DNA of 5,533 nt from DATLCI01 sp046714215 (lineage in GTDB: Bacteria > Acidobacteriota > Terriglobia > Terriglobales > Acidobacteriaceae): positions 1 through 5,533 of the forward strand of contig JBKKBM010000092.1 in assembly GCA_046714215.1 (NCBI GenBank), read 5' to 3'. Positions 1 to 5,533 of this stretch are shown piece by piece. The notes beneath the pieces were generated by a model. That model did no database searches, was not told the DNA's origin, and saw only the letters and a list, made by a program, of their open reading frames with translations. Position numbers and translations under genes: made by a program. Within the stretch, counting starts at the first letter, position 1, and every line of letters begins with the position of its first letter.

Positions 1-2
1 GC

Positions 3-50
3 TCAATCTCCCTATTACTAGTATTCCTGCTTTCCCTCTGCGCGCCCGCG
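3..50 (+). other. Signal peptide (partial) of the M20 peptidase
   Basis: Residues 1-16 read SISLLLVFLLSLCAPA: a hydrophobic core followed by Ala-Pro-Ala, which fits a signal peptidase I site before Gln17. The charged n-region must lie left of the window. The Cys at residue 13 is preceded by LSL, which is a poor lipobox because Leu occupies the -1 position, so a lipoprotein is less likely but not excluded. Confidence 0.7.
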
Positions 51-1385
51 CAGACGTCCGCGTCCCCTGATTTCGCCCAGTGGAAGGCCGAAACCGTCGA
101 GATCCTCAGCGCGCTCATCAAGCTGGACACCAGCAATCCTCCGGGCAACGAGATCATCGCCGCAAAATACATTGCGGACGTCCTCAAGAAAGACGGCATC
201 GCCTCCGAGATATTTGAATCCGCGCCTGGGCGCGCCACCATCGTCGCGCGTATCAAGGGCAGCGGAAAGAAGCGCCCGCTCCTGCTCTTGGGACATACCG
301 ATGTGGTGGGTGTGGAACGCGCTAAGTGGACCGTGGATCCATTCGCCGCGGTGGTTAAAGACGGCTTCCTCTATGGCCGCGGTGCGGTGGACGACAAAGC
401 CATGGTGGCCGCCAACCTCGTCGTCTTCCTTCAACTCAAGCGCCAGAATGTGAAGCTAGACCGCGACGTCATCTATATGGCGGAGGCCGGCGAAGAGGGC
501 ACCAGCCAGTTCGGTATCGACTTCATAGTGGAAAAACATTGGGACAAGATCGACGCGGAGTTTGCCCTCAATGAAGGCGGCTGGTCCATCGTGCAAGAGG
601 GCAAGGTGCCTTGGGTAGGCGTGCAGACGACGGAGAAAGTCCCGCGCGGACTGAATCTGATCGCGCGCGGCAGCAGCGGCCATGGTTCCATGCCGCGACT
701 CGACAATCCGGTCACCCATCTGGCCGCCGCGGTGGCGAAGGTAGGCGCGTGGCAGCCGCCCATGGCCCTCAATGACACCACCAAGATATTTTTCGAGCGC
801 CTCGCCACTATTAGCTCGCCGGAAGAAGCGGCCATGTACCGCAATCTGTCTGATCCCGCTGTGCAGGAAAAGATCCGCGCGACGAACATCCAGTTGAATT
901 CCACGCTGCGTACTTCGGTGGTGCCGACGATCATCGAAGGTGGCTTCCGCGAGAATGTGATCCCCGGCGACGCCAAGGCGACGCTCGACGTCCGCATGCT
1001 GCCGGGAGAGAAAGTGGAAGACCTCATCGCGACGCTGACTAAGCTCATCGAGGATCCGTCCATCACCATCGAGCGGCGGACGGAAGGGCAGAAACGTCCG
1101 GCGGCGCCGCCTTCGCGCACCGACAACGAGATGTTTCAGGCGCTGGAGCGCGCACAGAAAAAAGTGTTTCCGGAGGCCATCACCCTGCCCATGATGCTGA
1201 CCGGCGCCACCGACGGCGCGCAGTTGCGGGCCAAGGGCACGCAGACCTATGGCATCGGCGTGCCGATGGCGCTGGAAGAACTGGAGCGGATCCACGGGAA
1301 CGATGAGCGTATCTCCATCGCGCACCTGGCTAAGTTCGTGGAGTATCTGCACGCGGCGGTGATGGACATCGCGGCGGCGAAATAA
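3..1385 (+). CDS. Exported M20-family zinc metallopeptidase (5' end outside window)
   Basis: The frame is open from base 3 to the TAA at 1383-1385, giving 460 residues. No credible start codon precedes the mature domain and the sequence opens inside a hydrophobic signal peptide, so the true start lies left of the window. Numbering from base 3, M20 hallmarks appear in order: GHTDVV (zinc ligand His98, catalytic-site Asp100), GRGAVDDK (metal-bridging Asp130), EAGEEG (general-base Glu164 and ligand Glu165), NEGG (ligand Glu191), the SGHGS motif of the lid/dimerisation domain (His227), NVIPGDAKATLDVRMLPG at about 318-335, and the last zinc ligand in RIHGNDE (His431). M20 enzymes are di-zinc hydrolases that cleave peptide or N-acyl amide bonds; this layout resembles the carboxypeptidase/aminoacylase/ArgE-DapE group. 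Export suggests scavenging of peptides or acyl-amino acids in the periplasm or outside the cell, rather than cytoplasmic biosynthesis. Exact substrate cannot be read from sequence. The family call is firm; the specific activity is not. Confidence 0.93.
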   Translation, partial: SISLLLVFLLSLCAPAQTSASPDFAQWKAETVEILSALIKLDTSNPPGNEIIAAKYIADVLKKDGIASEIFESAPGRATIVARIKGSGKKRPLLLLGHTDVVGVERAKWTVDPFAAVVKDGFLYGRGAVDDKAMVAANLVVFLQLKRQNVKLDRDVIYMAEAGEEGTSQFGIDFIVEKHWDKIDAEFALNEGGWSIVQEGKVPWVGVQTTEKVPRGLNLIARGSSGHGSMPRLDNPVTHLAAAVAKVGAWQPPMALNDTTKIFFERLATISSPEEAAMYRNLSDPAVQEKIRATNIQLNSTLRTSVVPTIIEGGFRENVIPGDAKATLDVRMLPGEKVEDLIATLTKLIEDPSITIERRTEGQKRPAAPPSRTDNEMFQALERAQKKVFPEAITLPMMLTGATDGAQLRAKGTQTYGIGVPMALEELERIHGNDERISIAHLAKFVEYLHAAVMDIAAAK

Positions 1386-1388
1386 CGG

Positions 1389-1550
1389 TTAGTCTGATTT
1401 TTCAGGGGGCTCGTTGAAGTCGTAAGGACAATGCCGGCAGCCGCTCTTGCAACAGTAGCCGCGTTCGCGCAGATATTTTTCCGTGAAGACCATGTAGGGG
1501 CCTTCCCAGTAGTAGTCTTCACCTTCTACGGTTTGAGATTCATCGGTCAA
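1389..1550 (-). CDS. DUF5522 family small cysteine-rich protein, 53 aa
   Basis: Reading the minus strand from TTG at 1550-1548 to TAA at 1391-1389 gives 53 residues. The core is the DUF5522 signature: an aromatic/acidic stretch (EDYYWEGPYMVFT, residues 11-23), then a basic segment and GYCCKSGCRHCPY (residues 31-43). Cys33, Cys34, Cys38 and Cys41 with His40 form a compact cluster that could bind a metal; that role is inferred, since the family's function is not known to me. I chose TTG because the frame has no ATG before the conserved core (the first Met codon is residue 20, inside it), the upstream in-frame stop lies within lhr, and TTG overlaps the lhr stop in a TTGA tetranucleotide with a GAGG motif 10 nt upstream. 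This suggests translational coupling to lhr. The family assignment rests on recognition of the motif; the exact start is less sure. The gene fills what would otherwise be an empty 160-bp gap. Confidence 0.88.
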   Translation of the reverse strand: MTDESQTVEGEDYYWEGPYMVFTEKYLRERGYCCKSGCRHCPYDFNEPPEKSD

Positions 1551-4500
1551 TCGTGGGCCGCCTCGCGGACCGCTTCCGGCATCTGCGTGACCGCGTCTTC
1601 ACCGGTGACGAACGCCCCATTGCGATAGGTGACAAACCTTCCCGAGATGGCGGGTACGCGCTCGCCGGGCACGATGATGCCGACCAGGTTCAGCGGATCG
1701 GCGGCGGAAACGGTCACGGATTCAACTGCGGTTTCGCTCTCCGCCAGCTTTCGCATCGCGCGCAAAGAGACCACGGCCTCCGGCAGCGCGAACTGTTCGC
1801 CCTGGAAGCCGGTGACGAATCTGCCTCCGCGCACGCCGCCGCGGTCTTCTAATCGGCGGAAGGTGACCAGCAACTCGCGCCAGCGCGCCTGAATGGATTC
1901 GCGCGTCAACAGGTCGCGAAACACCACGCCATAACGCTCCAGCAGCATCTGGCAGGTGGCTTCCAACATCCTGGCATGGTCAGGCGCGTGGTGCGCATAA
2001 AGCAGTGACCACCTGCCGGTGCTATGGCGCGGCCGCGAGGTCTTGCCGCGGCCCTGACCGCTGCGGCGCTTGGGATCGATCAGAGCGCGCAGATTGTCGA
2101 AGCCATCGGCGGTGACCAGGCCGGCCGCGACTAACTCCCACAGCGCGGTCTCCACTTCCGCCTTGAGCATCTCGGTGGCGCGCACCACGTCGGCAAAGAA
2201 CGACGCACCGCGAGTCCGCAGAAATTCCAATACTTGTTTCGCGCCGCCGCTGAGTCCGCTGATGAAGCTGGCATCCTCCTTCGAGTCGCCGCGCTTCGAG
2301 GCCATCCAGTCTGATTCTTCGCGTACAAAAAAGGTGATCGGCGCCACGCTGGTGGGAACGATGCGGCGGGTGCCGGTCGCGGCAGTGTCGAGCGTCGCGG
2401 GATGGGGGGAGAGACGCCCCCAGCCGACAGCGCCGGTCAAACACAAAGTGTCGAGCGCTTCCGCATCGTAATTCTGCACGCGCCGCGCCAGTATCTGCCG
2501 CTCCCACGCGTTGGCGGGGACTTCGAAACCCTGCATCTGGCGCAGCACTTGCATCAATCCGCGCTCGCCCATCAACTGCGATCCCGGAGTGATGTGTTGC
2601 CAGCGCATCAGCCAGCGCATGAAGACGGCTGCCGTAACGGGCTCGACTTGCTTGCGCAAAGTGCCGAGCGTGAGGCGATGGATGCGCGCCAGCAAACGCC
2701 GGTCGCAAAATTCGACGTTTTCATCAGGGCTCCGCAACACTTCGCTGCTTCGCCCTCGCGCTGGGCTCGCGCTATCCGGCGCTCGCTCCGCGCTCACCCG
2801 TTCGTTCGCCTGGGGATTGCCGACTTCGCCCTCAAACATTCCGCGCAGGATCGCGCCACTGGCTTCGTAGCGGAGCATCGCGCGGTGGATGTCGGCTGCG
2901 GGCAGGTGCAGCGACTCGCTCAACCGCTGAGCGGTGATCGGACCGGTATGAGTGAACCATCCGGTGACCAGTGTCAGCATGGCGTCGTCGGGGCTGGGCG
3001 CGGACTTTTCAATCTCGAGGATCGGACTTTCAAATTCCGCTTCCGGATACAGCGCCTTAAAGCTGCGCGACCTTTCCGCCGCCACCCAAAATAGTTTTCC
3101 GTTAAGCGTGGCCCGCGCGGCGCGGCCATTCATCACCAGTTGGGCGAAATGAGATCCCCAAACCTGCTCGGGATTCTCCTGCGGAATGCTTTCAAGCTGC
3201 GCGGGCAGCACGATGAGCGTTTGCAGGATGTCGTGGAGCTCATCGGCGTCACGCACATCCGGCCAGGCTTCTTCGCGCACTTGCGCGATGGCCGCGGGAT
3301 CAAGCCGACCGATCTCATTGAGCACAGCCTCCGGCAGTGTGCGCCGCATCTGCACCGCGCGCGCGCGTCGCTCTTCGAGCGGCGCATCGTCGAGATACGC
3401 GTAGGGATTCGCGTTCAGGATCTCGTGCGAGAACTGTGAAGGCACCGGCGTATCGACGGCCAGAAACTGGATGCGGCCGTCTTGCAGTCCGCGGATGATG
3501 TCTTTGAGGCCCTCCATATCCATGGCCTCGGTAAGGACGTCTTTCATCACTTCGCGGATCAGCGGATGGTCAGGAATATTGATGGGGCGCTGCACGTGCT
3601 CTTGGCACGCGGCAATATCGGGGAATACCGATGCGAGCAGATCGTCCGAGCGGATGCGTTGGATCTGCGGCGGGACCTTCTTGCCGTTGGCAAAACGCAG
3701 CAGGGCGAGGGCGCGCCCGGCGTTCCACCGCCAGCGGCTGCCAAAGATAGGCGAATCAAGCGACGCCTGCTCCAGCGTTTTCTGCAACGTCTCCACGCTG
3801 AGGAATTGAAATACGTCTTCGAGGGCAAAACTATGCTGCTCCGCCAGCGAGATGTTGATGCCGTTGTCCGTGGCCGCGGCTTGCAATTCGAAATTGAAGC
3901 CGGCACAGAAGCGTTTGCGCAGGGCCAGTCCCCAGGCTTTGTTGATGCGTCCGCCGAAGGGCGCGTGGATGATCAACTGCATCCCGCCACCTTCGTCGAA
4001 GAAGCGTTCCGCGATCACCGTCTGCTGCGTGGGCACGCCGCGCAACACGGCGCGACCTGCCACCACATATTCAATGGCTTGCTCCGCGCCGGTGTCGTCG
4101 AGGCCACATTCAGCTTTCAACCAATCTTTCGCGCCCAACACTTCAGGGAAAGTTGAACCAAGCACGAAGCCCGGCGCAGTATGGGGCGTGCGGTCGCTGA
4201 TGTTTTGTCTGACCTCGGCAACTTGGGCGGAAAGTTCCACGGTGCGGCCGGGGGCTTCGCCGCGCCAGAAGGGAATCGTCGGCGCGGCGCCGTGCGCGTC
4301 TTCGACAAACACTTTGCCACTACTCTCGATGCGTCGGATCCGCCAACTAGTGTTCCCCAGCAGCAAGATCTCGCCCGCGGAGCTTTCGACTGCGAAGTCT
4401 TCGTCGAGCGTGCCCACGGGCGTGCCTTCAGGTTCGGCGATCACGGTGAACAACGCATTATCCGGGATGGCGCCGCCGTTGGTGATGGCGGCCAGACGCC

Positions 4501-5533
4501 CGCCCCGCCGCGCCTTCAGGCGCTTGTTCACCTGGTCGCGATGGAGGTAAGCACCGTAGCGTCCGCGGCTCGCGGCAATACCATCGGCCAACATATTTAG
4601 GATGGATTGATAATCCTCGTCAGAAAGATTGCGATAGGGATACGCCCGCCGAAACACGCGCAGCAGGTCATCTTCATTCCATTCTTCCGCTGCGCACGCC
4701 GCGACGATCTGCTGGGCCAGGATGTCGAGCGGTGCTTCCGGGATCCATAGGCGATCAAGCTCGCCGTGGCGCATGGCGCGCACCAGCGCGGCACATTCAA
4801 TGAGGTCATCGCGGGTGGTGACGAAGAGGCGTCCTTTGGGAATGGCTCCGCGCCAGTGACCGGCGCGGCCCACGCGTTGCAGCGCCACCGCGATCGACCG
4901 CGGAGAATTGATGTGGCAGACCAGGTCGACAAAGCCGATGTCGATGCCCAACTCCAGCGAAGCGGTCGCAACCAGCGCTTTTACTTCGCCATCCTTAAGC
5001 CGTTTTTCCGCGGTCAAGCGGATCTTGCGTGAGAGCGAACCGTGATGCGCCGCAACGTGCTCGTCACCCATGCGCTCGCCCAACTCAAACGCGATGCGCT
5101 CCGCCATGGCACGGGTATTCACGAAGATCAAGGTGGAGCGATGTTCATGGACGAGTTCGACAAGGCGGTCGAAAATCTCGTCCCACATCTCATTGCTGGC
5201 GACGGGTCCCAATTCGCTGCGCGGTACTTCGACGCCCAGATCCATCTTCCGCTGATGCCCGACGTTCACGATGACCGGTTCCGGCCCGCTGCCGGTGAGA
5301 TATTGCGCCACTAACTCGATGGGCTTCTGCGTTGCCGAAAGACCGATGCGCAACGCCGGCTTGGGTAAGAGCGCATCGAGACGCTCGAGCGATAACGCCA
5401 GATGAGCTCCGCGTTTGTCGTCGGCCACGGCGTGGATCTCGTCCACGATCACCGTTTCCACCGTGCGCAGTATGGCGCGACTCTTGTCCGCGGTCAGCAG
5501 GATGTACAGCGATTCCGGCGTAGTCACCAGAAT
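1547..5533 (-). CDS. lhr: Large ATP-dependent helicase Lhr (N-terminus outside window)
   Basis: The frame runs unbroken from the right edge to TGA at 1549-1547, giving 1328 residues. It begins ILVTTPESLY, which is motif Ib, so about 150 N-terminal residues including the Q motif and Walker A are missing; the GTG at 5527 is internal, not a start. Numbering from the edge: motif II DEIH (31-34), motif III SAT (66-68), motif IV TLIFVNTR (134-141), motif V around TASLELGIDIG (190-200) and motif VI QRVGRAGH (219-226). The Lhr winged-helix and DEAD/H-associated regions follow, with HAPFGGRINKAWGLALRKRF at 523-542 and SRWRWNAGRALALL at 599-612. The rest is the long C-terminal extension of full-length bacterial Lhr, with CDRRLLARIH (943-952), FDNLRALIDP (1145-1154), TGRWSLL (1172-1178), GEQFALPEAV and a C-terminal barrel containing SAADPLNLVGIIVPGERVPA. 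Mycobacterial Lhr is a 3'-5' single-strand translocase that unwinds RNA:DNA hybrids, and the E. coli extension has been linked to uracil-DNA glycosylase activity, so a cytoplasmic DNA-repair role is expected. An expected total near 1480 residues matches full-length Lhr, not the short Lhr-core type. Confidence 0.95.
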   Translation of the reverse strand: MLVTTPESLYILLTADKSRAILRTVETVIVDEIHAVADDKRGAHLALSLERLDALLPKPALRIGLSATQKPIELVAQYLTGSGPEPVIVNVGHQRKMDLGVEVPRSELGPVASNEMWDEIFDRLVELVHEHRSTLIFVNTRAMAERIAFELGERMGDEHVAAHHGSLSRKIRLTAEKRLKDGEVKALVATASLELGIDIGFVDLVCHINSPRSIAVALQRVGRAGHWRGAIPKGRLFVTTRDDLIECAALVRAMRHGELDRLWIPEAPLDILAQQIVAACAAEEWNEDDLLRVFRRAYPYRNLSDEDYQSILNMLADGIAASRGRYGAYLHRDQVNKRLKARRGGRLAAITNGGAIPDNALFTVIAEPEGTPVGTLDEDFAVESSAGEILLLGNTSWRIRRIESSGKVFVEDAHGAAPTIPFWRGEAPGRTVELSAQVAEVRQNISDRTPHTAPGFVLGSTFPEVLGAKDWLKAECGLDDTGAEQAIEYVVAGRAVLRGVPTQQTVIAERFFDEGGGMQLIIHAPFGGRINKAWGLALRKRFCAGFNFELQAAATDNGINISLAEQHSFALEDVFQFLSVETLQKTLEQASLDSPIFGSRWRWNAGRALALLRFANGKKVPPQIQRIRSDDLLASVFPDIAACQEHVQRPINIPDHPLIREVMKDVLTEAMDMEGLKDIIRGLQDGRIQFLAVDTPVPSQFSHEILNANPYAYLDDAPLEERRARAVQMRRTLPEAVLNEIGRLDPAAIAQVREEAWPDVRDADELHDILQTLIVLPAQLESIPQENPEQVWGSHFAQLVMNGRAARATLNGKLFWVAAERSRSFKALYPEAEFESPILEIEKSAPSPDDAMLTLVTGWFTHTGPITAQRLSESLHLPAADIHRAMLRYEASGAILRGMFEGEVGNPQANERVSAERAPDSASPARGRSSEVLRSPDENVEFCDRRLLARIHRLTLGTLRKQVEPVTAAVFMRWLMRWQHITPGSQLMGERGLMQVLRQMQGFEVPANAWERQILARRVQNYDAEALDTLCLTGAVGWGRLSPHPATLDTAATGTRRIVPTSVAPITFFVREESDWMASKRGDSKEDASFISGLSGGAKQVLEFLRTRGASFFADVVRATEMLKAEVETALWELVAAGLVTADGFDNLRALIDPKRRSGQGRGKTSRPRHSTGRWSLLYAHHAPDHARMLEATCQMLLERYGVVFRDLLTRESIQARWRELLVTFRRLEDRGGVRGGRFVTGFQGEQFALPEAVVSLRAMRKLAESETAVESVTVSAADPLNLVGIIVPGERVPAISGRFVTYRNGAFVTGEDAVTQMPEAVREAAHD
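1561..1564 (-). promoter_or_regulatory. Candidate ribosome binding site for the DUF5522 gene
   Basis: The minus strand reads GAGG here, inside the last codons of lhr, 10 nt upstream of the TTG start. The spacing is slightly long but workable. It supports TTG as the start, together with the TTGA overlap that would let ribosomes finishing lhr reinitiate. Confidence 0.4.
2720..2811 (-). repeat. Putative in-frame repeat-like insertion within lhr
   Basis: Between the conserved Lhr segments ILRGMFEG and CDRRLLARIH the protein carries about 40 residues, where I would expect about 10 from the usual family pattern. The extra stretch (roughly residues 909-938) is rich in Ser, Arg, Ala, Glu and Pro (for example ERAPDSASPARGRSSEV) and looks unstructured. 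The DNA is built of recurring GCGAG/GCGGAG-type words and has an exact 8-bp direct repeat, CTCGCGCT on the plus strand, at 2755-2762 and 2766-2773. This resembles dispersed repeat units that can insert in frame into genes. Boundaries are approximate, and copies elsewhere in the genome cannot be seen from this window. It could instead be a natural flexible linker. Confidence 0.4.

Noticed and set aside
33..44. Lipobox around Cys13 of the peptidase leader
   Set aside because: The residue before Cys is Leu instead of Gly, Ala or Ser, and a good signal peptidase I site (APA) follows directly.
456..1352. Long open frame on the minus strand (298 codons) opposite the peptidase
   Set aside because: It lies fully antisense to a gene with all M20 motifs; its product is His/Arg-rich with no recognisable family, typical of a GC-bias shadow.
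1394..1405. Palindrome CTGATTTTTCAG as a possible terminator
   Set aside because: The stem is only 4 bp and AT-containing, lies inside the DUF5522 coding sequence and lacks a following T-run.
1247..1522. Minus-strand frame of 91 codons spanning the peptidase 3' end
   Set aside because: It overlaps the DUF5522 gene in another frame and gives a low-complexity Ser/Thr/Ala product; the DUF5522 frame carries the conserved motif.
1431..1628. Plus-strand frame of 65 codons starting at ATG 1431
   Set aside because: It is antisense to the DUF5522 gene and the lhr end, with no recognisable domain.
2402..3094. Open frame on the plus strand (230 codons) opposite lhr
   Set aside because: Fully antisense to the conserved lhr frame, with no recognisable domain; the same applies to 3482-4156 and 3852-4550.
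5525..5527. GTG at 5527 as the lhr start
   Set aside because: The frame continues to the window edge and the residues around it are helicase motif Ib, so essential N-terminal motifs must lie upstream.

Overview
The window carries three protein genes and almost no non-coding DNA. Base composition is GC-rich (roughly 60 %), and long spurious open frames lie antisense to the real genes, as expected from strong GC bias at third codon positions. The organism is a bacterium. An exported M20 metallopeptidase, a full-length Lhr helicase and a DUF5522 mini-protein together would fit an Acidobacteriota-like soil lineage, but this is a weak inference from gene style only. I see no RNA gene, CRISPR array, insertion sequence or origin.

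Left part (3-1385, plus strand): the 3' portion of a gene for an exported zinc-dependent M20-family peptidase. The window starts inside its signal peptide, so only the start codon and the first few codons are missing. All expected metal-binding and catalytic residues are present.

Right part (1547-5533, minus strand): most of lhr, a very large superfamily 2 helicase. The first ~150 residues, with the Walker A motif, lie beyond the right edge. The remaining 1328 residues hold motifs II to VI, the Lhr-specific domains of the core and the long C-terminal extension. One Ser/Arg/Glu/Pro-rich stretch (DNA about 2720-2811) looks like an in-frame insertion of repeat-like DNA.

Middle (1389-1550, minus strand): a 53-residue gene for a DUF5522 cysteine-rich protein, easy to miss because it is short and starts with TTG. 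Its start overlaps the lhr stop in a 4-base TTGA, so the two genes are probably translationally coupled. Its stop lies only 3 bp from the stop of the convergent peptidase gene, leaving no intergenic terminator.

The lhr-DUF5522 pair forms one transcription unit. The peptidase gene belongs to a separate, convergent unit with no evident functional link. Apart from the hidden small gene and the inserted segment, these are known families; I found no clear sign of an undescribed multi-gene system.
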